DNA of 64,000 bases, from the NCBI RefSeq assembly GCF_014395225.1, contig NZ_CP060723.1:1550001-1614000 (forward strand), in the 5' to 3' direction. The position numbers and the translations under genes were made by a program. This document shows, piece after piece, positions 35,118-46,007 of the stretch. The notes under the pieces were generated by a model. It was not told the DNA's origin, searched no databases, and saw only the letters and a program-made list of their open reading frames with translations. Source of the DNA: Pedobacter roseus. GTDB taxonomy: Bacteria; Bacteroidota; Bacteroidia; Sphingobacteriales; Sphingobacteriaceae. Position 1 is the first letter of the stretch. The number at the start of each line of letters is the position of its first letter.

Positions 35118-38100
35118 ATGATGAGATTAATTAGAGCATTTTGTTTTATTGTGCAATTTTGGCTGCTTTTTAGTAGCGTTAATGCTCAGGTAGTTAATCA
35201 AACTTCTATTCCCGAACATTATGTGCTTAAAACTTACGGTATTAACGATGGCCTTCCATCGAAAAGTACAACAGTTGCTTTAAAAGATAAGAGAGGTTTC
35301 GTGTGGGTGGGTACAGAAAATGGCCTCTGTAAATTTGATGGCTACTCTTTTAAAATTTATGTAAATATTTTAGGGGATAGCACTTCATTAACCAATAATT
35401 ATATCAATGCTGTAGTAGAAGACAGCAAGGGGATTTTTTGGGTAGGTACGATGAATGGTTTAAACAGGTTTGATCCGGTTACCGAAAAATTTGAACGTTT
35501 TTACCATAGAGAGAACGACAAAACCTCACTCAGTAATAATAAAGTATGGTCTATACTTATCGATAAAAAAAATAAACTATGGGTAGGTACCGATGATGGA
35601 TTTAACCTTTTTAACAAAAACTCAAAAACTTTTAAGGTTTATCAGCCCGATCCTAAAAATCAATATGCTATTAAGGGGAAATCGGTTAATGCCATTGCAG
35701 AAGATAAATATGGCAATTTATGGTTAGGCAATTGGAGCAAGGGCTTAAATAAATTCGACCAAAAAACACATCGGTTTACGAATTACACACAAAAAGAGAT
35801 CGCAAATGAAAAAAATCCAAACGATATCTGGACACTCTGTATAGATAATGACGGTATGATATGGATTGGATGTTATTGGAAAGGCGACCTGTTTCGTTTT
35901 GATCCAAAAAATGAATCCTTTACCACCTATCCCGGTAAAGGAACAGGTAATGCTTCAATATTTAGTGTTTTAAATTTAGGTGCAGCAAAATTACTGGTAG
36001 GTGGAAGCGCAGGTATATTCTGGGTAAATACCAAGCTAAATAAATGGGAGAAAATAGATGACCTCGAGTTTTTTGCCAATGGGAGTTTTTACCGTGATAA
36101 AACAGGTATGATATGGCTTTGTGGTAAAAATGGCCTCACCAAAATCGATTTTAATCAGTATAAATTTAATTTTGTTTCACTTTCACTGGGGCAGTCAGAA
36201 ATCAAATCCATTATAAGTAATGGCAAGGGTTTTTGGGTAGGTACAAATAAAGGTTTGTTTAAATATAATCCCGATAATCGTTCAGTAATTAAACTGCAGC
36301 ATACCAGTAATGCTAATAGTTTATCCAGTTCTGACATTATTAACCTATCTACCGATTTAAATGGCAGGCTCTGGGTAATGGGCGAAAATGGTTTCGACCG
36401 TTACGACGAGAAAGAGAATAAATTTGTTCACCATCACCACCGTTCGGCACTTGGTAGTTTTTTTAATGAAGATGTTTTTAGAGATCTTATCGAGGTAAAT
36501 GATGGCGAATATTATTTGGCCACTGATGCCGGCCTAAAAATCTATAACGATAAAACCAAAAGTTATACCCATTATTTTAATGATCCTAAAAACCTGGCCT
36601 CGCTGAGTAATAATCATTTGTACTGCCTTTTAAAAGATGCGGAGGGAAATATCTGGATAGGTACTTATGGAAGCGGCCTTAGCCGGTTTGATCCTAAAAC
36701 CAAAAAATTTAATAACTACCTGATCAATAACTCCAGGAAAGGCAGTATCAGTAATAACATTGTAAACAGTATTTATCTGGATTCTCATCAAAATGTTTGG
36801 GTTTGTACCCGAGATGGTTTAAATAAATATGTAGCCAAAACGAACACTTTCGAAATATATTCAAAACAGAACGGTTTTGCAAGCAATGTTTTTACCGATA
36901 TGGTAGAAGATAATAATGGCAAGTTATGGGTAACCACTGAGCAGGGTATTTCACTTTTTGATCCGATAACCAAAGCCGTTCGAAATTACGATGAAAAGGA
37001 TGGTGTTTATGCAAATGCTGCCATCTGTAAAAATGAAAAAGGAGAAATTTACCTTGCAGGCAATAAAGGCATCGTTTATTTTAATCCGCAACAGCTTAAG
37101 TACAATAAAGAAGCTCCTGCGGTTTACTTTTCTGATTTTTCGGTTTTTAATAAACTGATCCTCCCTGGAGAAAATTCTCCATTAAAGCAGCCGCTTTATA
37201 TGACGAAGACCATCAGCTTACCTTACGATCAAAGTGTGCTTTCTTTTGGTTTTGTAGCCCTAAACTATACACTTTCAGAAAAAAACCAGTATGCTTATTT
37301 TCTCGAAGGTTTTGATAAAAAATGGAATTACAGTGGCAGCGAGCATAAGGTTACCTATACCAATTTAAATCCGGGTAAATACACCCTAAAAGTAAGGGCA
37401 TCAAACAATGATGGGATCTGGAATATACAGGGCAATTCGCTCCAGATTATTATTACACCTCCCTGGTACAGTACCTGGTGGGCTTTTTGTCTTTATGGCC
37501 TGGCTTTCTTTGGCGTAGTGTATGCCTATCTTAAATATCGTGAGCATCAATCTAACTTAAAATTTCAGATTAAACTGGCCCATGTAGAAAGTGAGAAAGA
37601 AAAAGAGCTTAGCGAGAAAAAACTATCTTTTTTTACCAACGTATCACACGAGTTTCGTACGCCGCTTACCTTAATTATCAATCCGGTAAAAGAACTTTTA
37701 TATAAAAACGATAATAATGTTGACACTACTGATTTAAATATTGTTTACCGTAATGCCAAGCGGCTTTTAAGCCTGGTAGATCAACTGTTGTTGTTTAGAA
37801 AAGCAGATACTTATGGCGAAAAGTTAAAAGTTGCACCAGTAAATCTGGTTAGCTTGTGCAAAGAGGTATTCCTTTGTTTTGTACACCAGGCCCGGTCAAA
37901 AAATGTAACCCTCGAATTTAGCTGTACCGATGAAGTGATTGCTTTTTATGCTGATAGGGAAAAAATTGAAATCGTGTTTTTTAACCTGCTTTCTAATGCG
38001 ATAAAATTTACGCCAGAAGGTGGTACAGTGAAGATGATTGTAGATAACAGCAAAGAAAATGTGATCATCAGTATTGAAGATTCGGGTTGTGGTATCACAG

Positions 38101-39242
38101 ATTTAGCGGGAGAAAAATTGTACGAAAAATTTTATCAGGATCCTGGGAACAAATCAGCTAAAGGTGGTTTTGGTATTGGTTTATACCTCGCTAAAAATTT
38201 TATTGAAATGCACGGAGGAACCATAAACTACTCCAGTATAGAAAATAAGGGCACAACCTTTAATATTGCTTTACTAAGGGGGACAAGTCATTTTAAGGAC
38301 GCCATAATATTGGAGGAAGCATTGGTAGATACAGATTCATCCTTATTTAAAGAATTGATAGAAGATGAAATAACGGCAAACAAAATTGTAGAAGCTGCAG
38401 AAGAACAGGTAGTAGATAACCAGCTTGCTCTCGAATTAAAAACGTTGCTCATTATTGATGATAACATCGAAATCAGAGAATACCTGAAACAGGTTTTTAG
38501 AATGGATTACCATCTTTATGAAGCCAGTAATGGAGAAACCGGGTATGAAATGGTAAAAGAGCTGCTGCCTGATATTGTGATCTGTGATGTAATGATGGAC
38601 GGCATAACGGGTATAGAGCTATGCAGTAAGATTAAGGAAGATGTTTCCGTGTCTCATATTCCTATTATTCTGCTTACAGCTATTTCAGCACCGGAGGTTA
38701 AACTTAAAGGAATAGAAGGTGGGGCCGACGATTACATTAGTAAACCTTTTGATAAGGATTTTTTAAAAGCAAGGGTGGCCAGTATATTAAAGAGTAAAAA
38801 TGCCCTGCAAAAGTACTTCTATAACGAAATTACACTCAATACCAACAACACCAAAATCTCTGCCGAGTACAAAGAGTTTTTAGATAACTGTATCCGCATT
38901 GTAGAGGAAAACCTTATCGATCCTGATTTTAATATCGATACTCTGGCAACCGCCTTAGGTATATCGAGATCTAATTTGTACCGTAAAATAAAATCCATTT
39001 CAGGTCAGTCTGCTAATGGCTTTATCCGTTTCATCAGGTTAAGAAAAGCGGCCGAAATTTTCATCAATACCGATAAAACCATTCAGGAAACTTCTTACAT
39101 GGTAGCCATTAACGATCCTAAATATTTTAGAGAGCAGTTTTATAAACTGTTTAACATGAATCCATCACAATACATTAAAAAATTCAGGAAGCCATTTTCC
39201 AATAATATCCAGTTAAATGCGACCATTAAAAAAGGTAAATAA
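35118..39242 (+). CDS. Hybrid two-component system sensor kinase/response regulator (HTCS)
   Basis: A 1374-aa one-protein signalling system typical of Bacteroidota polysaccharide loci. Signal peptide (about 1-24), then periplasmic beta-propeller repeats (Reg_prop type, many copies of G.IWVGT..GL.RFDP) to about 690, a Y_Y_Y domain (about 700-775), one membrane helix (about 787-808), a HisKA domain with phospho-acceptor His844 (SHEFRTPL), HATPase_c (NLLSNAIKF about 957; GFGIGLYLAK about 1016), a receiver with D1156 (IVICDVMMDG) and a C-terminal AraC-type helix-turn-helix (about 1270-1365). It should sense an oligosaccharide in the periplasm and activate the adjacent SusCD operon. No transmembrane partner is needed. 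The start could also be the second ATG at 35121. Confidence 0.96.
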   Translation: MMRLIRAFCFIVQFWLLFSSVNAQVVNQTSIPEHYVLKTYGINDGLPSKSTTVALKDKRGFVWVGTENGLCKFDGYSFKIYVNILGDSTSLTNNYINAVVEDSKGIFWVGTMNGLNRFDPVTEKFERFYHRENDKTSLSNNKVWSILIDKKNKLWVGTDDGFNLFNKNSKTFKVYQPDPKNQYAIKGKSVNAIAEDKYGNLWLGNWSKGLNKFDQKTHRFTNYTQKEIANEKNPNDIWTLCIDNDGMIWIGCYWKGDLFRFDPKNESFTTYPGKGTGNASIFSVLNLGAAKLLVGGSAGIFWVNTKLNKWEKIDDLEFFANGSFYRDKTGMIWLCGKNGLTKIDFNQYKFNFVSLSLGQSEIKSIISNGKGFWVGTNKGLFKYNPDNRSVIKLQHTSNANSLSSSDIINLSTDLNGRLWVMGENGFDRYDEKENKFVHHHHRSALGSFFNEDVFRDLIEVNDGEYYLATDAGLKIYNDKTKSYTHYFNDPKNLASLSNNHLYCLLKDAEGNIWIGTYGSGLSRFDPKTKKFNNYLINNSRKGSISNNIVNSIYLDSHQNVWVCTRDGLNKYVAKTNTFEIYSKQNGFASNVFTDMVEDNNGKLWVTTEQGISLFDPITKAVRNYDEKDGVYANAAICKNEKGEIYLAGNKGIVYFNPQQLKYNKEAPAVYFSDFSVFNKLILPGENSPLKQPLYMTKTISLPYDQSVLSFGFVALNYTLSEKNQYAYFLEGFDKKWNYSGSEHKVTYTNLNPGKYTLKVRASNNDGIWNIQGNSLQIIITPPWYSTWWAFCLYGLAFFGVVYAYLKYREHQSNLKFQIKLAHVESEKEKELSEKKLSFFTNVSHEFRTPLTLIINPVKELLYKNDNNVDTTDLNIVYRNAKRLLSLVDQLLLFRKADTYGEKLKVAPVNLVSLCKEVFLCFVHQARSKNVTLEFSCTDEVIAFYADREKIEIVFFNLLSNAIKFTPEGGTVKMIVDNSKENVIISIEDSGCGITDLAGEKLYEKFYQDPGNKSAKGGFGIGLYLAKNFIEMHGGTINYSSIENKGTTFNIALLRGTSHFKDAIILEEALVDTDSSLFKELIEDEITANKIVEAAEEQVVDNQLALELKTLLIIDDNIEIREYLKQVFRMDYHLYEASNGETGYEMVKELLPDIVICDVMMDGITGIELCSKIKEDVSVSHIPIILLTAISAPEVKLKGIEGGADDYISKPFDKDFLKARVASILKSKNALQKYFYNEITLNTNNTKISAEYKEFLDNCIRIVEENLIDPDFNIDTLATALGISRSNLYRKIKSISGQSANGFIRFIRLRKAAEIFINTDKTIQETSYMVAINDPKYFREQFYKLFNMNPSQYIKKFRKPFSNNIQLNATIKKGK

Positions 39243-39475
39243 AAGACGTGTTTAGTTGCTCATTTTTCTGTGATGTGGCTTAAAACCTCATTTCAGCCCT
39301 AATTCGGTTCGTTTACCCCTCTAATTTGGATTGTTTGTACCCCATTGATATTGTTTGTTGGAACTAATTTAGACCTCCACAAAGCAGCGCTATAACTATA
39401 AAATCTAATAACAAACTATTATTAGGTAAAGTATGGGCCTGGTCTGCTAACCAAATATTAAACGTGCAAACCAAA

Positions 39476-42400
39476 ATGAGCAAGAAAAAAAATCTGAAGG
39501 AATTTTCGCCTTTAAAATTCTTTAAAATTAAAGCCCTGGCTTTTCTATTTATCCTATCCATTAGTTTACCTGTAGCCGCTTCTTCCTTTTCTGCAGGGGT
39601 AGAAAAAACGAACCCGGCGCGCGAAATTGTAATCACAGGTACGGTAACAAACGAAACTGGTGCTACATTTCCAGGTGTAGCAGTTAAGATCAAGGGAACC
39701 GAAAAAGCTGTGCAAACCGATGCTAAAGGTAAATTTAGCATCAGCGTTGCAGCCACAACAGACGTACTTGTTTTTTCTTTTGTAGGCTACACCAATCAGG
39801 AGCAAACGGTTGGTGATAGAACAACCATTAATGTTCAGCTTGGCGCTGATACCAAAACACTAAACGAACTGGTAGTGGTGGGTTATGGAACACAGAAGAA
39901 AGCAACGCTTACCGGATCAATATCGCAGGTAAAAGGCGCCGACCTGGTAAAGAGTCCGCAACCCAATTTATCCAATTCATTAGCGGGCCGGTTTTCTGGT
40001 GTCGTAATTAACAACAGAAGTGGTGAACCAGGTTTTGATGGTTCGAACATTACTATCAGGGGTTTGGCTACAACCGGGAGCAACAGCGTGTTAATTGTTG
40101 TAGATGGAATTCCCGGACAAATTGGTGGATTAGAACGTCTAGATCCCAATGATATTGAGAGTGTGTCTGTACTAAAAGATGCTTCTGCTGCTATTTATGG
40201 TAACAGAGCAGCCAACGGGGTAATTTTAGTCACTACAAAAAAGGGTAAAACGGGTAAACCAACCATCAATTATAGTTTTAACCAGGGTTTCAGCTCACCA
40301 ACAAGATTGCCTAAAATGGCAGATGCCGCAACTTATGCGCAGATTATGAACGAAATCAGTTTCGATTCAAATCCTTCAGGTGGACTTAATCAGTCGTACT
40401 CGGCAGATCAGATCGAAAAATTCCGTAATGGTTCCGATCCGTTGTTATATCCTAACACCGATTGGATTGACCAAACCTTAGAAAAAACAGCTTTACAAAG
40501 CCAACACAGCCTTTCCATTAATGGTGGCGGACAAGATGTAAAGTATTACATGTCGTTAGGAACTGTTTCTCAAGATGGTTTGTATAAAAATGGAGTAACC
40601 AAATACAATCAGTACAATTTTCGTACGAATATAGATGCCAATGTTTCTAAGTACCTTAAAGTTGGTTTATCGGTATCAGGCAGGCAAGAAAACAGATTGT
40701 TCCCTCAGGTAGGAGCTGGTGACGTTTTTAGATCTATTTATAGGGCAAAACCAATTGTATCTGCATATTATCCAAATGGTTTACCAACAACTGGTATAGA
40801 AAATGCAAATCCTGCGGTGCAGGTTACCGATATAGGCGGAACGAATAAATCACCAACACAGGTTTTAAACGGTATTTTAAGAGCTACTTTTATTATTCCA
40901 GGGGTTGAAGGCCTTTCAGTTGATGGTTTCTTTTCTGCTGATAAATCCAATGTGTTTACCAAAAGTTTCAGCAAACCATATCTGTTATATCAATACGATC
41001 CTACATCTAATACCTATAATAGCGTAATTACCGGGGGTAACAACCAAAAAGCTACGTTGACCGAAAGTCACAGAAATGAATCGTTGCTTACTTCAAATAT
41101 CAAACTAAATTATGCCCGTCGTTTTAACCTGCACGACATTAATGCTTTTGTGGGTTATGAGCAGAGCGAGAATCATTTAGAATATTTCGATGCACAACGT
41201 TTTAACTTCCTTTCTACATCCTTGCCTGAGCTTTCTCAGGGAGGTACTGCTGCTACCGACTTTTTAAACTCAGGCTACAGCACAAACTATAACCGCCGAA
41301 GCATTATTAGTCGCCTGGCCTATAGCTATGATGATAAATACCTTTTTGAAGGCCAGTTGCGTGTAGATGGATCATCAATTTTCCCCCAGGGCAAACAATA
41401 TGGTTATTTCCCTTCTGTTTCTGCAGGATGGGTAATCTCAAAAGAAAAATGGTTTAGCGAAAGCATTAAGTTTGTTGATAATTTAAAAATCCGTGCTTCA
41501 TACGGAGCGCTGGGTAACGATAATGTAAATGGTTTCCAGTATTTTGATAATTATGTGTTGGTTGGGAATGGGTTTGTAGCCCAAAGCCCGGGTGCAACCT
41601 CATCAACCATACAGCCGGGGGTGAACTTAGTTAAACTTGCAAACCCGAACATTACCTGGGAGGTAGCAAAAAAACTTGATATTGGTTTCAATGCCGTGTT
41701 ATTCAAAAACTTCAGTATCGAAGCGATTTATTTTCAGCAGAAACGTTCTGATATCCTAACCACGCGTAATGCATCATTACCTGGTTCTTCAGGAATTGTA
41801 AACCCTTTTGGTTCCGATCCGCTGGTACCTTCAGAAAATATTGGTAAGGTTAATAACGCTGGTTTTGAAGCTACCTTAGGGTATAACCACAATGGCGAAA
41901 ACTTTAAGTGGAATGCATCAGGTAACATTACTTACGCAAAAAGCAAAGTAATTTTTATTGATGAGGCCAGCGGTACGTTAGATTATCAGCGCCAAACCGG
42001 AAGACCATTAAATGCCAATCTGCTTTACAATAGCATTGGTATATTCAGAACTCAGCAAGAGTTGGATGCTTACCCACACGTAAGTGGCGCTAAAATAGGC
42101 GATCTTAAGTACCTCGATTATAATGGCGATGGCAAAATAACAGCGGATGACCAAACCAGAACACCATATAGCAATATTCCTCAGATTACCTATGGTTTTA
42201 CACTTGGCGCATCTTATAAAAACTTTGATGTATCGATGGTATTGGCAGGGCAAACGCAGGTTAGTCAATACGTTTTGCCAGAATCGGGTAGTGTAGGTAA
42301 TTTTTATAGCAGCTGGGCCGATAACAGGTTTAGTGCGGCAAATCCGAACGGAACTTATCCAAGGGTAACCGACCGGGCATCGAATGCGATTAGCGGTGGG

Positions 42401-42649
42401 CAGTTTAACAATACTTTCTGGTTAAATGATGCCTCGTTCTTAAGGCTTAAAAATGTAGAAATTGCCTATAACATTAAAGCCAGTTTCTTAGATCGTATCA
42501 ATATATCGGGATTAAGGTTTTATGCGAGTGCATTTAACTTGTTTACCATTTCTAAAGTAAAAGATTACGATCCTGAAGGAACCAGTGGCAGCGGACAATT
42601 TTATCCACAGCAACGCATTATTAATTTAGGCGCCAACATTAAATTCTAA
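39476..42649 (+). CDS. SusC/RagA family TonB-linked outer membrane transporter
   Basis: A large outer-membrane porin-like transporter (1057 aa from this start) that imports oligosaccharides with its SusD lid. Signal region about 15-36, then a CarboxypepD_reg-like beta domain (TGTVTNETGATFPGVAVKIKGT, about 45-125), a TonB-box/plug region with VVVGYGTQKKATLTGSISQVKG and ILVTTKKGKTGKPTINY, and a 22-strand barrel. It ends with an aromatic-rich C terminus (IINLGANIKF). I place the start at the ATG at 39476; the frame is open from a GTG at 39464 but that adds only four residues. There is no STN anti-sigma domain, consistent with HTCS control. It leads the operon SusC-SusD-GH30-GH35-GH5. Confidence 0.96.
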   Translation: MSKKKNLKEFSPLKFFKIKALAFLFILSISLPVAASSFSAGVEKTNPAREIVITGTVTNETGATFPGVAVKIKGTEKAVQTDAKGKFSISVAATTDVLVFSFVGYTNQEQTVGDRTTINVQLGADTKTLNELVVVGYGTQKKATLTGSISQVKGADLVKSPQPNLSNSLAGRFSGVVINNRSGEPGFDGSNITIRGLATTGSNSVLIVVDGIPGQIGGLERLDPNDIESVSVLKDASAAIYGNRAANGVILVTTKKGKTGKPTINYSFNQGFSSPTRLPKMADAATYAQIMNEISFDSNPSGGLNQSYSADQIEKFRNGSDPLLYPNTDWIDQTLEKTALQSQHSLSINGGGQDVKYYMSLGTVSQDGLYKNGVTKYNQYNFRTNIDANVSKYLKVGLSVSGRQENRLFPQVGAGDVFRSIYRAKPIVSAYYPNGLPTTGIENANPAVQVTDIGGTNKSPTQVLNGILRATFIIPGVEGLSVDGFFSADKSNVFTKSFSKPYLLYQYDPTSNTYNSVITGGNNQKATLTESHRNESLLTSNIKLNYARRFNLHDINAFVGYEQSENHLEYFDAQRFNFLSTSLPELSQGGTAATDFLNSGYSTNYNRRSIISRLAYSYDDKYLFEGQLRVDGSSIFPQGKQYGYFPSVSAGWVISKEKWFSESIKFVDNLKIRASYGALGNDNVNGFQYFDNYVLVGNGFVAQSPGATSSTIQPGVNLVKLANPNITWEVAKKLDIGFNAVLFKNFSIEAIYFQQKRSDILTTRNASLPGSSGIVNPFGSDPLVPSENIGKVNNAGFEATLGYNHNGENFKWNASGNITYAKSKVIFIDEASGTLDYQRQTGRPLNANLLYNSIGIFRTQQELDAYPHVSGAKIGDLKYLDYNGDGKITADDQTRTPYSNIPQITYGFTLGASYKNFDVSMVLAGQTQVSQYVLPESGSVGNFYSSWADNRFSAANPNGTYPRVTDRASNAISGGQFNNTFWLNDASFLRLKNVEIAYNIKASFLDRINISGLRFYASAFNLFTISKVKDYDPEGTSGSGQFYPQQRIINLGANIKF

Positions 42650-42654
42650 ATATC

Positions 42655-44355
42655 ATGAATAACAAATCAATATATATATCACTTTTAGGCCTGTCTCTTT
42701 TCTCTATGAGTATTGTGGGCTGTAAAAAAGAATTTTTAAATGTAGAACCAACAGATAGGATTTCTACAGCTGCTATAGAAACCGACACCGCTGTTTTTGA
42801 AGCATACGTAACCAACCGTTATATCGCCAGCAGATTACAGGATAAAGAGGGCGATGGTTCTTCGCCGGGTTTCGGCAGAGGTTTTGAATATAGTATGTGG
42901 AGCTCATTTACTGATGAATCTATTTATAATAACGATGATGCCACCTGGTTGATCCAAAGGGGACAGCTGGCTCCGGAAAATTTAGGTAGTGCTGGTGTGT
43001 ATTGGGGAAGGAGTTACAAAAGCATCAGAGAATGTAATTATGCGCTCGAAGTGCTCAGTAAAATTAGCATGAGTGCAGCACATAAAAAACAACTGGTTGC
43101 AGAACTTAAGTTTATTAAAGCTTTCCGTTATCAGGATTTGATCCGGAATTATGGAGGTGTAGTTTTGATGGGAGATAAGGTTACCAACCTGACCGATAAT
43201 TTGCAGGATCCGGCTTTGTTTCAACGTGCCTCGATTAAAGAATGTATAGATTATGTGGCAGCTCAGCTAGACCAGGCTGCAACAGATTTACCTTTGGATA
43301 ATAGCAGCAGCTGGATGGTAGGAAGGGCAACTAAAGGCGCAGCACTTGCGCTAAAATCCCGCTTACTTTTATATGCAGCAAGTCCATTGTATAATGCTGG
43401 TACCTGGCAGGCGGCTGTTACGGCAGCCCAGGCCGTTATTTCTTTAAATAAATATGGAATATATACTGGCGGTTATGGAAATTTATTCTTAACCGACCAA
43501 AGTAATGAAATTATCTTTGCGAGGTTGTTTACCAAAAATGCAAATCACACCCATTTGGAAATTGCTAACGGCCCAAACGGTTATGGTGGTTGGGGTGGAA
43601 ATCTCCCTATGCAAAACCTGGTTGACGATTACGAAATGGCCAATGGAAAACCGATTACCGACCCTACCTCTGGTTACGATAGCAATGAACCTTACAAAGG
43701 CCGTGACCCTCGTTTTGCAGCAACTATTTTATACAATGGCGCAGCATACCGCGAGCGTAATGTAGAAACCTTTATTCCGGGAGGAAAAGACAGTAAAGAT
43801 GGAATTGACAACTGGAATACCACAAAAACCGGATATTACCTTAAAAAATTCATGAATAATGCCTATCCATTGCAAAACCCCTGGGGCAATGCAGGTTTTC
43901 AGCCCTGGATCTATTTTAGATATGCAGAAATTTTGCTTAATTATGCCGAAGCTGCAAACGAAGCTTATGGCCCAGATGCTGTTCCGGCCGGATCAACACT
44001 ATCGGCAAGACAAGCCATCAACATGGTGAGGGCAAGACCTGATGTGAATATGCCTGCACTGGCTGTTGGACTTACCCAGACACAAATGCGCGATGCGGTT
44101 CGTTATGAGCGCAGGGTAGAACTTGCTTTCGAAGAACATCGCTTTTACGATGTAAGGAGATGGAAAATTGCAGATGTAACTGAAAACAAACCTGCTGCCG
44201 GAGTAATTGTTACCAAAACAGCTACTGGATTTACATATACACCGAAAGTTGCTTTAGATGGGCGTAAGTTTGAAACCAAACATTATTGGTTTCCCATCCC
44301 TCGGGCAGAGATTTTAGCTTCAGGTGGAAAATTACAGCAAAACCCGGGTTATTAA
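42655..44355 (+). CDS. RagB/SusD family nutrient-binding outer membrane lipoprotein
   Basis: A 566-aa surface lipoprotein that binds glycan and caps the SusC barrel. Signal peptide with lipobox IVGC (lipidated Cys23) followed by KKEFLNVEP, the usual SusD opening. The family's TPR-like helices and C-terminal SusD domain are visible, including FIKAFRYQDLIRNYGGVVL, YFRYAEILLNYAEAANE and RRVELAFEEHRFYDVRRWK near the end. It starts 5 bp after SusC and is surely co-transcribed. Ligand cannot be deduced. Confidence 0.96.
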   Translation: MNNKSIYISLLGLSLFSMSIVGCKKEFLNVEPTDRISTAAIETDTAVFEAYVTNRYIASRLQDKEGDGSSPGFGRGFEYSMWSSFTDESIYNNDDATWLIQRGQLAPENLGSAGVYWGRSYKSIRECNYALEVLSKISMSAAHKKQLVAELKFIKAFRYQDLIRNYGGVVLMGDKVTNLTDNLQDPALFQRASIKECIDYVAAQLDQAATDLPLDNSSSWMVGRATKGAALALKSRLLLYAASPLYNAGTWQAAVTAAQAVISLNKYGIYTGGYGNLFLTDQSNEIIFARLFTKNANHTHLEIANGPNGYGGWGGNLPMQNLVDDYEMANGKPITDPTSGYDSNEPYKGRDPRFAATILYNGAAYRERNVETFIPGGKDSKDGIDNWNTTKTGYYLKKFMNNAYPLQNPWGNAGFQPWIYFRYAEILLNYAEAANEAYGPDAVPAGSTLSARQAINMVRARPDVNMPALAVGLTQTQMRDAVRYERRVELAFEEHRFYDVRRWKIADVTENKPAAGVIVTKTATGFTYTPKVALDGRKFETKHYWFPIPRAEILASGGKLQQNPGY

Positions 44356-44379
44356 TAAATAGAAATTAAATTGTACATA

Positions 44380-45897
44380 ATGAAGCCATATCAACATCTT
44401 GATCGTTTGTTTGTCTGCCTGGCCATGTTTTTTTATGGCGGAACTGCTTTTGCACAAGAAGTTGTAAAAATTGAAATCGATCCGTCCATCACATTCCAGA
44501 CCATGGAAGGCTTTGGTGCTTCTGATGCATGGACTTGTCAGTTTGCCGGATTATGGCCTGCAGCGAAAAAGGATAAGATGGCTGATTTACTTTTTAGTAC
44601 CCAAACTACAAAAACGGGTCAGCCCCTGGGTATTGGCCTTAATATGTGGCGTTTCAGCATTGGTGGTGGCAGTGCCGCCCAAGGTAAGGCAAGCGATATT
44701 GGCGACGAATGGCGTCGTCAGTACGCTTTTCTGCAGCCAGATGGTCGTTATGACTGGAACGCAATGCCAGGACAAACCTGGTTTTTAAAAGCTGCTAAAA
44801 CCCGTGGCGTAAAACAGTTTATCGGCTTTGTAAATAGTCCAAATGTACTTTTCACCAAAAACGGAAAAGCATACTCTACCGATGGTAACTGCAACCTGAA
44901 TTTTAATAAACTTCCCGAATTTTCTGCCGATCTGGTAGCTACAATTAATGGAATAAAAAAAACAACTGGCATAGAACTGGATTACCTCAGTCCTGCAAAT
45001 GAGCCACAGTGGAAATGGAATGAGCACAATCAGGAAGGCTGTCCTTATAACAATACCGAATTGGCCCAGCTTTATAAAGGTGTAAATGATGCATTTGCTA
45101 AAAATAAGATCAAAACCAAAATACAGATAGGAGAGGCAGGGCAACTCGATTATTTATATGATAATGGAAATACCACAAAGGGAAATCAGGTATATCAGTT
45201 CTTTAATGCTTCATCTCCTAATTATGTAGGCAACCTTTCCAATATAGATCAATCAATTTCTGCTCATAGTTATTTTACCACAAGTCCTGAACAAAAATTT
45301 ATTAATACCCGTATAAAAACAGCAGAAGCAGTAGCCCGGATAAAAGGTTTAAGGTATTGGATGTCTGAATATTGTGTGCTTGGTGATGATGTGCTTAAGG
45401 GCGAGAAACGTGACCTGGGCATGGTAACCGCTTTGTTTATTGCAAAGTTGATCCACCATGATCTTGTTTTGTCAAATGCTACATCATGGCAATGGTGGCT
45501 GGCGGTATCAACCGGCGATTACAAGGATGGTCTGGTTTATATCGATCAAAATAAAACCGACGGGCAAGTGTACGAGAGCAAAATGTTATGGGCTTTAGGC
45601 AATTACAGCCGTTTTATAAAAGAGGGAAGTAAACGCCTTCAGGTTAAAATGTTAAACGAAAAAGCTGCCCCGGTTTATGTATCATCCTACTTGCAGAATA
45701 AAAAGATGGTAACCGTAGCCGTTAACACTACTGATACTGATGTGGATCTTGATGTGGAAGTTAAAGGACGGCTGCAAAATTCGGTTCAAACCTATGTTAC
45801 TTCTGCTGAATATAGTTTGGCGCCTTATAAACAATATACAAACACTAAAAAAATCCGCATTCCGGCTAAATCGGTTACCACTGTGCTCAGTGATTAA
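44380..45897 (+). CDS. Glycoside hydrolase family 30 (endo-beta-1,6-galactanase/glucanase type)
   Basis: A 505-aa secreted clan-A retaining hydrolase. The signal peptide ends at FAQ (about residue 25). The GH30 opening is MEGFGASDAWTCQFAGLWP. Catalytic residues are E208 (LSPANEPQWKW, acid/base) and E330 (YWMSEYCVLGD, nucleophile). A C-terminal beta-sandwich follows. The ASDAW and ANEPQW context resembles GH30 enzymes acting on beta-1,6-galactan rather than glucocerebrosidases (inference). The frame opens at TTG 44371, but ATG 44380 gives a clean signal peptide and lies 24 bp after the SusD stop. Confidence 0.85.
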   Translation: MKPYQHLDRLFVCLAMFFYGGTAFAQEVVKIEIDPSITFQTMEGFGASDAWTCQFAGLWPAAKKDKMADLLFSTQTTKTGQPLGIGLNMWRFSIGGGSAAQGKASDIGDEWRRQYAFLQPDGRYDWNAMPGQTWFLKAAKTRGVKQFIGFVNSPNVLFTKNGKAYSTDGNCNLNFNKLPEFSADLVATINGIKKTTGIELDYLSPANEPQWKWNEHNQEGCPYNNTELAQLYKGVNDAFAKNKIKTKIQIGEAGQLDYLYDNGNTTKGNQVYQFFNASSPNYVGNLSNIDQSISAHSYFTTSPEQKFINTRIKTAEAVARIKGLRYWMSEYCVLGDDVLKGEKRDLGMVTALFIAKLIHHDLVLSNATSWQWWLAVSTGDYKDGLVYIDQNKTDGQVYESKMLWALGNYSRFIKEGSKRLQVKMLNEKAAPVYVSSYLQNKKMVTVAVNTTDTDVDLDVEVKGRLQNSVQTYVTSAEYSLAPYKQYTNTKKIRIPAKSVTTVLSD

Positions 45898-46007
45898 TTT
45901 GTAACGCACTCAATATTACATTTCCATTTGATTTTAACGCCCAAAGACTGTATTTAGATCGATATGGCTATGCCATGTCTTAAACTTTACCTTAACGATA
46001 ACACACA